Shown: one piece after another, positions 17,450 to 27,423 of the stretch
Position numbering within the stretch: the stretch's first letter is position 1
Layout: every line of letters begins with the position of its first letter
DNA from: Bradyrhizobium sp. SZCCT0231
GTDB taxonomy: Bacteria; Pseudomonadota; Alphaproteobacteria; Rhizobiales; Xanthobacteraceae
Length of the DNA stretch: 64,000 nt
Assembly (NCBI RefSeq): GCF_018130245.1
Contig: NZ_JAFCKP010000014.1
Span: forward strand, 62,001 to 126,000
Direction: 5' to 3'
Program-made: the position numbers and the translations under genes
Notes under the pieces: generated by a model
What the model was told of the DNA's origin: nothing
Databases searched by the model: none
What the model saw: only the letters and a program-made list of their open reading frames with translations

Positions 17450-17750
17450 GTCGTCTCTGTGGCGGGCTGGCGCGCGGGGCTTTGCACCCTACATAAGTAA
17501 GGAGAGCCGGCGAAATTTGCCATTCGCATAGGCTGGGCCATTTTCCCCGGGTGCGAAATGCGGGCGTGATTCGCAAGGCAGCCCTCCAAAATCTGCGTTC
17601 CTTGCCTATCTAAATGAAAAGACAATGGAACTTTGATTGGAGGGCGGGCTTCTGCCCGCCACTTGTCTCTGATAGGTTGCTTTCCAGCACCCAGCCGCAG
17701 CCAACGTGCGAATAACCGGTTTCGGGACCGCCCGGGACCTCGGAGGATTG
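17450..17750. other. 301-nt divergent intergenic region, DedA/cobS
   Basis: Contains a perfect 7-bp stem GGCGGGC-TTCT-GCCCGCC (17643-17660), 91 nt before cobS, and a locally AT-rich stretch (17600-17640). I looked for a B12-box-like element because cobS is downstream and did not find one. Confidence 0.5.
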
Positions 17751-18749
17751 ATGACGACCGCCGCCCTGTCCAAAGTTGAGGAAGTTTCCGGTCTGCCCGA
17801 CATGAAGGTGTCGGTGCGCCAGGTGTTCGGGATCGACAGCGATCTCGAAGTCCCCGCCTATTCCGAAGTCGATCCTCATGTGCCCGAAGTGGATTCCGAT
17901 TACCGCTTCGACCGCGCCACCACGCTGGCCATTCTCGCCGGCTTCGCCAAGAACCGCCGCGTGATGGTGACCGGCTATCACGGCACCGGCAAATCCACCC
18001 ATATCGAGCAGGTCGCCGCCCGCCTGAACTGGCCCTGCGTGCGCGTCAACCTCGACAGCCACATCAGCCGCATCGACCTCGTCGGCAAGGACTCCATCGT
18101 GGTCCGCGACGGCAAGCAGGTCACCGAATTCCGTGACGGCATCCTGCCCTGGGCGCTCCAGCACAATGTCGCGCTGGTGTTCGACGAATACGATGCCGGC
18201 CGCCCGGACGTGATGTTCGTGATCCAGCGCGTGCTGGAAGTCTCGGGACGCCTGACGCTCCTCGACCAGAACAAGGTGATCAAGCCGCACCCGGCCTTCC
18301 GCCTGTTCGCGACCGCCAACACCGTCGGTCTCGGCGACACCTCGGGCCTCTATCACGGCACCCAGCAGATCAACCAGGGCCAGATGGACCGCTGGTCGAT
18401 CGTCACCACGCTGAACTATCTCAGCCATGACGAGGAAGTGGAGATCGTGCTGGCCAAGGCCAAGCACTATCGCACCCAGGAGGGCCGCGACATCGTCAAC
18501 AAGATGGTGCGCCTCGCCGATCTCACCCGCAACGCCTTCGCCAACGGCGATCTGTCGACGGTGATGAGCCCGCGCACGGTGATCACCTGGGCGGAAAACG
18601 CCGACATTTTCGGCGATATCGGCTTCGCCTTCCGCGTCACCTTCCTCAACAAGTGCGACGAGCTCGAGCGTCCCCTGGTCGCCGAGTTCTACCAGCGCTG
18701 CTTCAATGCGGAGCTGCCGGAATCGGCGGTCAACGTGGCGCTGAGCTGA
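17751..18749 (+). CDS. cobS: cobaltochelatase subunit CobS
   Basis: AAA+ ATPase subunit of the aerobic cobaltochelatase CobNST, which inserts cobalt into hydrogenobyrinic a,c-diamide in B12 synthesis. The 332-residue protein shows Walker [10 protein letters not shown], Walker B-like [10 protein letters not shown] and sensor segment [14 protein letters not shown]. The ATG at 17751 follows CGGAGG with good spacing. CobT is 254 nt downstream; the large CobN subunit is not in this window. Confidence 0.95.
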   Translation: MTTAALSKVEEVSGLPDMKVSVRQVFGIDSDLEVPAYSEVDPHVPEVDSDYRFDRATTLAILAGFAKNRRVMVTGYHGTGKSTHIEQVAARLNWPCVRVNLDSHISRIDLVGKDSIVVRDGKQVTEFRDGILPWALQHNVALVFDEYDAGRPDVMFVIQRVLEVSGRLTLLDQNKVIKPHPAFRLFATANTVGLGDTSGLYHGTQQINQGQMDRWSIVTTLNYLSHDEEVEIVLAKAKHYRTQEGRDIVNKMVRLADLTRNAFANGDLSTVMSPRTVITWAENADIFGDIGFAFRVTFLNKCDELERPLVAEFYQRCFNAELPESAVNVALS

Positions 18750-18757
18750 GCGGGATG

Positions 18758-18968
18758 TCGTCCCGGACAAGCGAACTCCTGGCGGCGCAAAGCGCCGTCT
18801 GGAGGAAGCGCAGATCCGGGACCTCCGCGCGAGCGCTTGCGCTCGTCGCGACCAACCACAAGCCGTGGTTATTGCGCGAGCTATCAGTTGCCACCTTTCG
18901 CCAAATGACGTCCTGTGGTTATGGGTCCCCGCGCCCCGTGCGCAATTGCGCACTAGGCGGCGACGACA
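18758..18968. repeat. palindromic repeat, family D (divergent copy) between cobS and cobT
   Basis: GTCGTCCCGGACAAGCG, then CAGATCCGGGACC, and on the right CCTGTGGTTATGGGTCC...GACGACAG. This layout recurs at 22032-22190, 55552-55687, 59871-60014 and 62323-62492. Confidence 0.7.
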
Positions 18969-19003
18969 GGTCAAGCTGAGCTTGGGACGACGGTGAGATC
19001 GAG

Positions 19004-20908
19004 ATGAGCACCACCTCCAACTCCAAATTCCGCAGCAACAAGGAAGCGCCGACCGAGCCGTTCAAGCGCTCGGTGGCCTCCTGCCTCAAGGCGATCGCGA
19101 AATCGCCCGAGCTCGACGTCTCCTTCGCCGCCGAGCGCCCCGGCCTTGCGCCGGGCAAGGCGCGGCTGCCCGAGCCGGCGCGCAAGATGACCAAGCGTGA
19201 CGCCGCCATCGTGCGCGGCCACGCCGATTCCATCGCCCTCAAGCTCGCCTGTCACGATCCCAAGGTTCATCGCAAGCTGATGCCCGGCAATCCGCAGGCG
19301 CGGGGCGTGTTCGAGGCGGTCGAGCAGGCTCGCGTCGAGGCGATCGGCGCACGCCGCATGGCGGGCGTTGCCAAGAACCTCACCGCGATGCTCGACGACC
19401 ATTTCCATCGCGGCAAGTTCGACGAGATCACCGACCGCGCCGATGCGCCGCTGGCGGACGCGCTGGCGATGCTGGTGCGCGAGCGCCTGACCGGCATGGC
19501 GCCGCCGACGGCGGCGAAGAAGATGGTCGACCTCTGGCGTCCCATTCTCGAAGACAAGATCGGCAAGCGGCTCGACCGGCTCGACGGCGTGGTCGAGGAC
19601 CAGACCAGGTTCGGCGATGCCGTGCATGATCTGCTGTCGGCGCTCGAGCTCGGCGACGAGCGCAACGCCGACAGCGAGGACAATGACGAGAACGACGAGA
19701 ACCAGGACGGCGACAACGATCAGTCCGGCGCCGAAGGCTCGCCCGATTCCGATGCCGCCCAGGAGATGAGCGCCGACCAGGCGCAGGCGACCTCGGAGGA
19801 GATGAGCGAGAGCGCGATGGAAAGCGCGCAGGCCTCGACCTCCGATACGTTCGACGACGGCGAGCTCGGCGACGACGAGACGCCGGGCGAGGCGACGCGT
19901 CCGAACGCGCATGGCAGGAACGAGCCGCGCGGGCCGGAATATCACGCCTTCGCGCCGAAATTCGACGAGGTGATCGCGGCCGAGGACCTCTGCGACCATG
20001 ACGAGCTGGAGCGCCTGCGCGCCTATCTCGACAAGCAGCTCGCGCATCTGCAAGGCATCGTCGCCCGCCTCGCCAACCGCCTGCAGCGCCGCCTGATGGC
20101 GCAGCAGAACCGCGCCTGGGAGTTCGACCTCGAAGAGGGCATCCTCGACCCCGCGCGGCTGTCGCGCGTCGTCACCGATCCCTATCACCCGTTGTCCTTC
20201 ATGCACGAGAAGGAGGCGACGTTCCGCGACACCGTGGTGACGCTGCTGCTCGACAATTCCGGCTCGATGCGGGGACGCCCGATCACGGTCGCCGCGACCT
20301 GCGCCGACATCCTCGCCCGCACGCTGGAGCGTTGCGGCGTCAAGGTCGAGATTTTGGGCTTCACCACGCGCGCCTGGAAGGGCGGGCAATCGCGCGAAGC
20401 CTGGCTTGCCGCCGGCAAGCCGGCCAATCCCGGCCGCCTCAACGATCTCCGCCACATCATCTACAAGTCCGCCGACGCGCCCTGGCGCCGTGCGCGCAAG
20501 AATCTCGGCTTGATGATGCGCGAGGGGCTGCTGAAGGAGAACATCGACGGCGAGGCGCTGGACTGGGCGCACAAGCGCCTGCTGGCGAGGGCCGAGCAGC
20601 GCAAGATCCTGATGATGATCTCGGACGGCGCGCCGGTCGACGATTCCACGCTGTCGGTCAATCCCGGCAATTATCTCGAGCGGCATCTGCGCCACATCAT
20701 CGAGGAGATCGAGACCCGCTCGCCGGTCGAGCTGATCGCGATCGGCATCGGCCATGACGTCACGCGCTACTATCGCCGCGCGGTGACGATCGTGGATGCC
20801 GAGGAGCTCGGCGGTGCCATCACCGAGAAGCTCGCCGAACTGTTCAGCGAGACCAACACGGCGCCCACGCAAGCACCCGGTCGCCCGCGACGCAAATTGC
20901 ATTCGTGA
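19004..20908 (+). CDS. cobT: cobaltochelatase subunit CobT
   Basis: Regulatory subunit that forms a chaperone-like AAA+ ring with CobS. Of 634 residues the N-terminal part is helical, an acidic low-complexity linker lies at about 220-300 (many D, E, N, S), and the C-terminus is a von Willebrand A domain with the MIDAS motif DNSGSM and a later [11 protein letters not shown] loop. Length is as in other rhizobia. Its stop overlaps the next gene's GTG start (GTGA), so the esterase-like gene is coupled to it. Confidence 0.95.
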   Translation: MSTTSNSKFRSNKEAPTEPFKRSVASCLKAIAKSPELDVSFAAERPGLAPGKARLPEPARKMTKRDAAIVRGHADSIALKLACHDPKVHRKLMPGNPQARGVFEAVEQARVEAIGARRMAGVAKNLTAMLDDHFHRGKFDEITDRADAPLADALAMLVRERLTGMAPPTAAKKMVDLWRPILEDKIGKRLDRLDGVVEDQTRFGDAVHDLLSALELGDERNADSEDNDENDENQDGDNDQSGAEGSPDSDAAQEMSADQAQATSEEMSESAMESAQASTSDTFDDGELGDDETPGEATRPNAHGRNEPRGPEYHAFAPKFDEVIAAEDLCDHDELERLRAYLDKQLAHLQGIVARLANRLQRRLMAQQNRAWEFDLEEGILDPARLSRVVTDPYHPLSFMHEKEATFRDTVVTLLLDNSGSMRGRPITVAATCADILARTLERCGVKVEILGFTTRAWKGGQSREAWLAAGKPANPGRLNDLRHIIYKSADAPWRRARKNLGLMMREGLLKENIDGEALDWAHKRLLARAEQRKILMMISDGAPVDDSTLSVNPGNYLERHLRHIIEEIETRSPVELIAIGIGHDVTRYYRRAVTIVDAEELGGAITEKLAELFSETNTAPTQAPGRPRRKLHS

Positions 20909-21978
20909 GCACGCTTTCATCCCGCCGCAGCTTTCTCAGGCACGCTGCGGCAGGATTCTCCACTCTCGCGCTCCCCCGCCTGGCGCAGGCGCAAGCGGTG
21001 GCCGAGCCACGTGCGCTCGAACGCGCCGTCGCCGCGCCCGTCAGCGTCGAGGTCAACGCGCGCCCAATTCCCAATTTCGAGCCGCGCGATCGGACGCGCA
21101 CGCGCTTCGGCTCGCTGGAATATCGCAGCGGCCTCGTGCTGACCTCGCCCTATCGCGGCTTCGGCGGCCTGTCCGGCATCCGCTTCCTCGACGGCAAGGG
21201 TGAGCGCTTCCTCGCGATCTCCGACCAGGGCGGCTGGTTCACCGGCAGCATCCGCTATTCCGGCCGCGACATGGTCGGCCTCACGGAGGTCGAGGCTGCG
21301 CCGCTGCTCGGCGCCGAGGGGCGGCCGATCACGGACAAGCGCCTCTGGTGGGATTCGGAATCGCTCGCGCGCGACGGCAACCTCGTCTATGTCGGGCTCG
21401 AGCGCGTCAACCAGATCCTGCGCTACGATTTTGCCAAGGGCGGCACGCGGGCCCGCGGCGAGGTGATCGGCGTCCCGCCGGCCTTGCGCAAGCTGCCCTC
21501 CAACAAGGGGCTGGAGGCGATGGTCGTCGTGCCCAAAGGCCAGGGTCAGGCCCAGCCGCTCGCGGGCACGCTGATCGCGTTCTCCGAGCGTGGGCTCGAC
21601 GCCGACGGCAACCTCGTCGCCTTCCTGATCGGCGGCCCCACGCCCGGCCAGTTCAGCGTGCGCCGCACCGAGAAATACGACATCAGCGACGCCGTGCTGC
21701 TGCCCTCCGGCGAGCTCTTGATCCTCGAACGCAAATTCTCCTGGTTCACCGGCGTCAACATCCGCATCCGCGCGATCCCCCTGAAGGCAATCGCGCCGGC
21801 TGCGCTGGTCGACGGCCCCGCGCTGTTCGCCGCCGATCTCGGCCATGAGATCGACAACATGGAAGGCATCGACGCCCACGTCACGGCGGACGGCGAGACC
21901 GTGCTGACCCTGATCTCCGACGACAATTTCTCGATGCTGCAGCGGACCCTGCTGCTGCAATTCACGCTCGCGGAGTAG
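20905..21978 (+). CDS. Tat-exported esterase-like/phytase-like protein
   Basis: A 357-residue secreted protein with a twin-arginine signal ([19 protein letters not shown], cut near AQAQA). The rest resembles the esterase-like phytase beta-propeller family: [32 protein letters not shown] and the late [12 protein letters not shown]. Substrate is unknown; phytate or phosphodiesters are only suggested by the family name. The GTG at 20905 overlaps the cobT stop by 4 nt. An accessory role in B12 synthesis is not indicated by sequence. Confidence 0.8.
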   Translation: MSTLSSRRSFLRHAAAGFSTLALPRLAQAQAVAEPRALERAVAAPVSVEVNARPIPNFEPRDRTRTRFGSLEYRSGLVLTSPYRGFGGLSGIRFLDGKGERFLAISDQGGWFTGSIRYSGRDMVGLTEVEAAPLLGAEGRPITDKRLWWDSESLARDGNLVYVGLERVNQILRYDFAKGGTRARGEVIGVPPALRKLPSNKGLEAMVVVPKGQGQAQPLAGTLIAFSERGLDADGNLVAFLIGGPTPGQFSVRRTEKYDISDAVLLPSGELLILERKFSWFTGVNIRIRAIPLKAIAPAALVDGPALFAADLGHEIDNMEGIDAHVTADGETVLTLISDDNFSMLQRTLLLQFTLAE

Positions 21979-22332
21979 GGCCGTTGTCGTTCGGCAAACT
22001 CCGCTGTCGTCTCGGACGCGCCTTAAATCTCTCTGTCGTCCCGGACAAGCGCGCCTCAAGCGCGCGCCGATCCGGGACCCATACCCACAGGAAGAAGTTT
22101 GGCGAAGACTTGGAGTGGGCATCTCGCGCCATAACCACGTCCTGTGGCTATGGATCCCGGATCTGCGCTGACGCTTGTCCGGGACGACAGCGAACTTGTG
22201 GCGTCATCTCGCCTCAAACCGCCATTGCGGAAATGCACGCCTGGGCTACCCGCCATTCCCCCGCGCGCCTAGCAATCCGCGCATCCCTCACTACACTTCC
22301 CGCATTGCCCCTCCATCCTCGGAACTCCCCGC
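21979..22332. other. 354-nt gap holding a family D repeat
   Basis: No gene seen; the repeat at 22032-22190 takes nearly half. The remaining about 140 nt before 22333 presumably hold the oxidoreductase promoter. Confidence 0.6.
22032..22190. repeat. palindromic repeat, family D
   Basis: CTGTCGTCCCGGACAAGCG at the left faces CGCTTGTCCGGGACGACAG at the right (exact complement), with inner arms GATCCGGGACCCATA and TATGGATCCCGGATC. Confidence 0.85.
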
Positions 22333-23445
22333 ATGAGCGCCCTGTTTAACCCGATCAAGCTGCGCGGCCTGACCTTGAAGAACCGCGTCGTGGTGTCGCC
22401 GATGTGCCAGTATTCGGCAGATGACGGCGTCGCCACCGACTGGCACTTCACCCACATCAACAATCTCAGCCTGTCGGGCGCGTCGATGTTCTGCATCGAG
22501 GCGACGCATGTCGAGGCGATCGGCCGCATCACGCCGGGCTGCCTCGGGCTCTACAGCGATGCCTGCGAAGCCGCGCTGAAGCAGATCCTCAGCTCCGTGC
22601 GCAAGCATTCCTCCGCGGCGGTCGCGATGCAGCTCGCCCATGCCGGCCGCAAAGCCAGTAGTGCGCGGCCCTGGGACGGCGGCCAGCTGATTCCGGAGGG
22701 GCAGGGCGGCTGGCAGACGGTGGGGCCGTCGGCGGTGCCGCACAAGGAAGGCGAGGCCGCCCCGCTGGCGCTGGATGCGGCGGGCCTGAAGCGCATCCGC
22801 GAGGCCTTCGTCGATTCGACCAAGCGCGCCGCGCGGCTCGGCATCGACGCCATCGAGGTGCACGGCGCGCACGGCTATCTCCTGCATCAATTCCTGTCGC
22901 CGATCTCCAACCGGCGCAGCGACGAATATGGCGGGTCCTTGCAGAACCGCATGCGCTTTCCGCTCGAAGTGTTCGACGCGGTGCGCGCCGCGTTCCCCGC
23001 GGACAAGCCGGTCGGCATGCGGGTGTCGTCGACAGACTGGGTCGAGGGCGGCTGGGACCTCGCGCAGACGATCGAATTTGCGCGAGCGCTGAAGGCGCGC
23101 GGCGTCGACTGGATCGATGCCTCCTCCGGCGGCGTCTCGCCGCTGCAGAAGATTCCGCTCGGCCCCGGCTATCAGGTGCAGTTTGCAGAGGCCATCAAGC
23201 GCGAGACCGGACTGCCCACCATCGCCGTCGGCCTCATCACGGATGCTGGGCACGCCGAGGAGATCGTCGCATCCGGCAAGGCCGACATGGTCGCGCTCGC
23301 CCGCGGCATGCTCTACGACCCGCGCTGGGCCTGGCACGCCGCCGCCGCGCTCGGCGGCGAAGTCGAAGTGCCCCCGCAATATTGGCGCTCGCAGCCCTCG
23401 ACGCAGAAGGCGCTGTTCGGCAAGACCACGTTCGGGGCGCGGTGA
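22333..23445 (+). CDS. NADH:flavin oxidoreductase (Old Yellow Enzyme, YqjM-like)
   Basis: FMN-dependent ene-reductase of 370 residues that reduces activated C=C bonds using NAD(P)H. The thermophilic-like (YqjM) group marker SPMCQYSA with redox-tuning C25 is present. Further blocks are MQLAHAGRKA, EVHGAHGYLLHQFLSP, NRRSDEYGGS and GLITDAGHAEEIV. Physiological substrate is unknown; such enzymes often serve detoxification. It stands alone, flanked by repeats. Confidence 0.92.
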   Translation: MSALFNPIKLRGLTLKNRVVVSPMCQYSADDGVATDWHFTHINNLSLSGASMFCIEATHVEAIGRITPGCLGLYSDACEAALKQILSSVRKHSSAAVAMQLAHAGRKASSARPWDGGQLIPEGQGGWQTVGPSAVPHKEGEAAPLALDAAGLKRIREAFVDSTKRAARLGIDAIEVHGAHGYLLHQFLSPISNRRSDEYGGSLQNRMRFPLEVFDAVRAAFPADKPVGMRVSSTDWVEGGWDLAQTIEFARALKARGVDWIDASSGGVSPLQKIPLGPGYQVQFAEAIKRETGLPTIAVGLITDAGHAEEIVASGKADMVALARGMLYDPRWAWHAAAALGGEVEVPPQYWRSQPSTQKALFGKTTFGAR

Positions 23446-23479
23446 GGGAGCGTGAGGCGCGATGACGGCGCCGCACACT

Positions 23480-23559
23480 CGTCATTGCGAGCGCAGCGAA
23501 GCAATCCAGAATCCCTCCGCGGAAAGGCTCTGGATTGCTTCGCTGCGCTCGCAATGACG
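23480..23559. repeat. palindromic repeat, family C (CGTCATTGCGAGC type)
   Basis: CGTCATTGCGAGCGCAGCGA at the left is the exact complement of the right end TCGCTGCGCTCGCAATGACG. A diverged copy is at 52404-52459. Confidence 0.85.
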
Positions 23560-23713
23560 ATGGGGAGGCAGGCGTGCATCACACGTGGAGGTCGCAGCCC
23601 CGTGAGATCAGGAAGCATAGAGGCCCCCTCACGCCTCCGTAAATCCCCTCACCTTCCACGCCTCCCAAAACTGGCCTAACCTCTCCGCACTCAACGCCTC
23701 GCGGAGGCCGGCT

Positions 23714-24121
23714 ATGCGTTTTCGTGTTCGTAATACCGCCCATGTGTTCGAGCGCGTGGGTCTTGCGATGGCGGGGGCCGCGTGCGGATTGTTCGTCGGC
23801 GCCTATGTCGGCTCGGCGATCCCCACGCTCACCACGCAAGGGTTCCTGCTGCTGATGATGGCGTTGGGCGCCGTCGGCTTCTATCTCGGCATCGACACGC
23901 CGCAAATGCCTTTCGACGACGCACACGGCGACATCGACGCCGCGGAATTTCTGAGCGCGGCCGGCACGCTCTGCGCCACGCTGACCGCGCTTGTCTCCGT
24001 CGCCGTGATCGTGCTCCGGCTCGATCCGCACATGGCCTGGACCTGGCTCGTCTTCGCCGGCTGGATCGCCGGCGTCGCCATGCAGATCGTGGCGGGAGCG
24101 AAGGCGCGGATGCGGAAGTAG
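23714..24121 (+). CDS. small integral membrane protein, function unknown
   Basis: A 135-residue protein with about four hydrophobic segments (residues roughly 16-36, 42-60, 79-98, 105-125) and a short acidic loop, DDAHGDIDAAEF, between the second and third. Codon use is like core genes. Not recognised; I would call it a hypothetical membrane protein. Confidence 0.7.
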   Translation: MRFRVRNTAHVFERVGLAMAGAACGLFVGAYVGSAIPTLTTQGFLLLMMALGAVGFYLGIDTPQMPFDDAHGDIDAAEFLSAAGTLCATLTALVSVAVIVLRLDPHMAWTWLVFAGWIAGVAMQIVAGAKARMRK

Positions 24122-24149
24122 CTTTCTCTCACACCCTCCCCTGGAGGGC

Positions 24150-24328
24150 AGGGCTATCGCATATGAGCCGTGCGAGTATTGGGCACGATAGTCTCCACAT
24201 CGTCATGGCCGGGCTTGTCCCGGCCATCCACGTCTTTACCCGCGGCACCAAGAACGTGGATGCCCGGGCCTTCGCCTCGCCGAAGCGGCTTCGGCCGCGC
24301 AGGCGGGACAAGCCCGGGCATGACGACG
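24150..24328. repeat. palindromic repeat, family A (one boundary missing)
   Basis: It has the AGGGCTATCGCATATG boundary and the nested GTCATGGCCGGGCTTGTCCC/GGGACAAGCCCGGGCATGAC arms, but the right-hand boundary present at 13783-13798 is absent. A family B-like tip (ACCCTCCCCTGGAGGG) directly abuts its left end. Confidence 0.7.
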
Positions 24329-24352
24329 TTCTGGATTCCTCCAGGGGAGTCC

Positions 24353-24598
24353 CTAAAACACCACGCCCACGCGCGAGCCGCGCTTCCAGGCGATGCGGCA
24401 GCGCTTCTTGGTGTTGACGTGGAGCAGCTCGAAGCGATCGGGAATGCTCACCTGTCCGCCGAGATCGACGCAGGCCCCGCCGGGCGAATAGTCGATCAGC
24501 GTGCACGGGATCACCGGCGCGCGCGGGTCGGTGATGATCTTGGCCTGTCGCGACACCAGCCCTGCGGGCTTCACGCGGGCATATTTACGCGGATGCAT
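24353..24598 (-). CDS. PilZ domain-containing protein
   Basis: An 81-residue single PilZ domain, the c-di-GMP-binding fold: RKYARVKPAG (R-x-x-x-R-type start), TLIDYSPGGACVDLGG (D-x-S-x-x-G block) and a CRIAWKRGSRVGVVF end. The ATG at 24598 follows GGAGGAG, which favours it over the longer frame starting at 24649. It is likely a small c-di-GMP adaptor; target unknown. Confidence 0.82.
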   Translation of the reverse strand: MHPRKYARVKPAGLVSRQAKIITDPRAPVIPCTLIDYSPGGACVDLGGQVSIPDRFELLHVNTKKRCRIAWKRGSRVGVVF

Positions 24599-24742
24599 TG
24601 GCACATCTCCTCCAACTCCGCAGGTATCGCGGCGGGTGATCTGTCCCAATGATCGGAAAGAGATGATGCGATCCTGCTAAGTCGCGGATGAGAATTTTAA
24701 TGAAAAGTGTCAGCGAACAGGAAAAGCGGCGGTAGCGGGGTG

Positions 24743-24905
24743 CCACCCTCCCCTGGAGGGGGAGGGTCGATCGCGCGCAGCGCGAGCGGGGTGGGGTGAT
24801 CTCTCCACTCGGGCACTGTTCATCGCGGAGAGACCGTCACCCCACCCCGTCTCACATTTCGCTGCGCTCAACGTGAGCCGACCCTCCCCCTCCAGGGGAG
24901 GGTGG
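24743..24905. repeat. palindromic repeat, family B (overlaps a gene end)
   Basis: CCACCCTCCCCTGGAGGGGG faces CCCCCTCCAGGGGAGGGTGG, with inner arms GGGGTGGGGTGA/TCACCCCACCCC. Positions 24852-24905 also encode the last 17 residues and the stop of the DUF2235 gene. Second copy at 35181-35338. Confidence 0.85.
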
Positions 24906-26243
24906 CAGCACCTCTTCCGCCTCAGCCCCCGCCGCCTCCGCGTGTGCCGGTCCCACCGGCATCGGCACCGTCACATAATCCTTCGGCATGTTCACCGGCC
25001 GATACCCCGGCTCCACCGCCATCCGCTTCAGCACGCTCTCATGCACATGCGCGCCTTCGGGGATGACGCGCGGCTCGCAATCGGGAATGTAGAAGCCGAA
25101 ACTGACCTTCCGCTCCGGCCATTCCTTGTACTTCGCGCTCTTCGGCAAATACTCCAGCACGCGCCAGGCCGCATTCATCGAATCGTGCAATTCGCCCGTC
25201 CTCCCCGTATAGGCCGGCTCGACGTATTTGAACGGCGAGTTCTTGCGCTGGACGCCCCAGGCGAGCTGGTTCACCGTGCGCGGGTTGAACTTCAGCCCCG
25301 CCTTCTCGGCCTCCTCGATCATCCAGATCAGCGGATATTTGGAGTCGCCGCTTTCGGCTTCCGGATAGCCGCCGCCGACGTCGCAATGCACGCCGGCGAA
25401 CCACACCTGCAGAATGTCCTGCGGCACCTTCTTCTCGTCCGGCACGTAGCGATTGCTCCAGAACTCCTGCGGCTCCCAGTACTTGTTCAGGCGGAACATG
25501 CGGCGCCGCTCGTCGATCGCGATCGCCTGCCGGAAGATCTTGACGCTGGGATTGCGCCGCGTGAAGGCGAGCTCCTCCAGGCTGAACACGAAGAAGAGAT
25601 TGTCGCGCCGCGGCACGATCACGCTCGCCACCGTGTCCCACACGCCGATGAAGTGGATAGTCGGCCAGCGCGTCGAGGTGATGCGCGCGAACTGCGCGGC
25701 GAGGTCGAACGCGTCCTTCGGCAGCGGCCCGCTTTCGTCGAAAGCGACGTCCTGGAGGTCCTCGATAGCGTTGCCGTGCCCGGTGCCGGAATATTGCTTG
25801 TAGGCGACCATGCCGGAGCCTGCGAGGTTCACCTGCTCCGGCGAGATCAGACCGATCTTGTGGATCAGCCCCGCCAGCACGCGAACCGTGTGAGCGCCGC
25901 GCGAAAAACCGAACAGATAGATCTTGTCGCCCGGCGCGTAATGCTCGACCAGGAAGCAATAGGCCGACAGCACGTTGTCATCGAGCCCGTAGCCGGTGGC
26001 GAGCCCCAGCACCAGATTGACGTCGGCCTTGATCCGGTGCCAGGTCGACGGCTCCGTCACCGTGCCGACCCCGGGATCGTAAAACACCATCTGCCGCGGC
26101 TGCGTCTTGTCCGTCTTGCGCAGGCAGCGATAGAGCTTCAGGACGTTGGAGATGTTCTCCGAGATCTCGTTGCCGGTGCCGTCACAGCAGATGACGAGGT
26201 TTTTGCCGGCCGGCCTGTGGTCGGGATTGGCTGCGTGCTCCAT
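24852..26243 (-). CDS. DUF2235 (T6SS Tle1-like fold) alpha/beta hydrolase
   Basis: A 463-residue cytoplasmic protein of the DUF2235 family, whose fold is shared with type VI secretion phospholipase effectors. It starts LVICCDGTGNE and has the nucleophile elbow GFSRGAH (S114), HFIGVWDTVAS and WFAGVHCDVGGGYPE (probable acid/His). No secretion or partner immunity gene is nearby, so effector function is not supported here. The last 17 residues lie inside a dispersed palindromic repeat, so the native C-terminus has probably been replaced or extended by repeat insertion. Confidence 0.82.
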   Translation of the reverse strand: MEHAANPDHRPAGKNLVICCDGTGNEISENISNVLKLYRCLRKTDKTQPRQMVFYDPGVGTVTEPSTWHRIKADVNLVLGLATGYGLDDNVLSAYCFLVEHYAPGDKIYLFGFSRGAHTVRVLAGLIHKIGLISPEQVNLAGSGMVAYKQYSGTGHGNAIEDLQDVAFDESGPLPKDAFDLAAQFARITSTRWPTIHFIGVWDTVASVIVPRRDNLFFVFSLEELAFTRRNPSVKIFRQAIAIDERRRMFRLNKYWEPQEFWSNRYVPDEKKVPQDILQVWFAGVHCDVGGGYPEAESGDSKYPLIWMIEEAEKAGLKFNPRTVNQLAWGVQRKNSPFKYVEPAYTGRTGELHDSMNAAWRVLEYLPKSAKYKEWPERKVSFGFYIPDCEPRVIPEGAHVHESVLKRMAVEPGYRPVNMPKDYVTVPMPVGPAHAEAAGAEAEEVLPPSPGGGGSAHVERSEM

Positions 26244-26325
26244 GGGATGCGCCTCCGGGTGATGCTACCGGGGCGAGTATAGCGGAAAATGGAAAATGTA
26301 GCAGCACACCAAGCAAAGGAGAACT

Positions 26326-27423
26326 TCATCTTCTGGGAGTAAGAATTATGTCGACCTCGCCCGCTTTGTGCCATTTCTTCTGAAAGAGCGCAGTCTGAGT
26401 TGCGCCCTTCGCAATATCCGATTGGAAGAAGAGCTTATGTCTAGGCCACAACTCGGTCAGGATATCGAGGGTAGTCTCGAAAGTAAAACGTCTAGCATCC
26501 GTCCTGACGTAGATCGTCGCAGTGTCTTTGCAATGGCGCTTCGTTTCCTCAAAAACGCCTAATAGAAGTTCTTCGTACTTCTCTGGATCGGCGTACCGCG
26601 CGGCAGTTCTGTAACTCGGTAGCGAGGGGCCACCAAGCATCCACAAGCGAATCCAGTTGTCGTACTCGTAGTTTGTAACGCCAAAATAGGGCGGCGAGGT
26701 TAGGACCAGATCCGCATCGAACTCGACTTTTCGCGGAAGGATATCGCGTGCATCTCCCAGTTCGACCTCCGCCCGCCCGCGAATAGAGGGAACTCCGGCT
26801 CTATATCGCCAAGCGAGTTTCTTCTCGAAAAAATCTACGATGTCTATATTTGGTGGGCTTAGTCGGCGCCTTCTCCACCAATTAACGGCATAGTCGGGGG
26901 ACATTGATTTCGACTGTCGCATTTGATTGGAGAGACCTTCACCAAGCTTTGCATGAAGGTGTACCAGAATGATTGCCATAAGAGTGCGATCAACCTTTCG
27001 CGTCCGCCAGTCTAAGTTTCTCCGGGCTGACTTCAGGAAGCTTAGGACCTTCGGATGCCACGCGTGTGCTTGGAATTCATTCTCGGGCTGTCTGTCCCAT
27101 CCGCTGGACTGGGCTACGATTTCTTTCGTTCGCTTTAGGAGTAAGCCGGCATTCTTGCAGGGGTCGAGCTTAGCCGAGGCATAAATCCATGCTACCGGAT
27201 TGGTGTCCGTGCCAAAGGCTTGTCTGCCCGAGGCTGAGGCCACAAACGTAGTTGTGCCTCGCCCGCAGAACGGATCCAATACTCGGCCGGAGGGAGGGCA
27301 GTGCCGTTCGATGCTCTTGCGAACAAAAGAGATCGGGAACATGGCGTAGTAGGGCCCAAGCCCGCACCAACGCCCCTCCGGGCTGGACAAAGTCCAATCT
27401 TCTGCCTTGCTTCGCGTTGTCAT
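26326..27423 (-). CDS. DNA methyltransferase of the defence island (N4/N6 type)
   Basis: A 365-residue SAM-dependent DNA methylase. The SAM-binding motif DPFCGRGTTTF (50-60) comes first and the catalytic motif TSPPYFG (242-248) follows; beta-class enzymes with the same wording have the reverse order. The TSPPY form suggests N4-cytosine or N6-adenine methylation. The segment between them (about 85-235) could hold target recognition. It is the last gene of the five-gene operon, with its ATG overlapping the NurA-like stop (ATGA). Base composition is AT-rich compared with flanks. Likely role: marking self DNA for the neighbouring nuclease module (inference). Confidence 0.83.
   Translation of the reverse strand: MTTRSKAEDWTLSSPEGRWCGLGPYYAMFPISFVRKSIERHCPPSGRVLDPFCGRGTTTFVASASGRQAFGTDTNPVAWIYASAKLDPCKNAGLLLKRTKEIVAQSSGWDRQPENEFQAHAWHPKVLSFLKSARRNLDWRTRKVDRTLMAIILVHLHAKLGEGLSNQMRQSKSMSPDYAVNWWRRRRLSPPNIDIVDFFEKKLAWRYRAGVPSIRGRAEVELGDARDILPRKVEFDADLVLTSPPYFGVTNYEYDNWIRLWMLGGPSLPSYRTAARYADPEKYEELLLGVFEETKRHCKDTATIYVRTDARRFTFETTLDILTELWPRHKLFFQSDIAKGATQTALFQKKWHKAGEVDIILTPRR

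Noticed and set aside
17450-17750. Possible cobalamin riboswitch upstream of cobS
   Set aside because: No B12-box-like sequence and no suitable multi-stem layout was found; only one simple hairpin.
24852-26243. DUF2235 protein as part of the defence operon or a T6SS effector
   Set aside because: Its composition is like the core genome, it is separated by 82 nt from the methylase stop, and no secretion or immunity gene adjoins.
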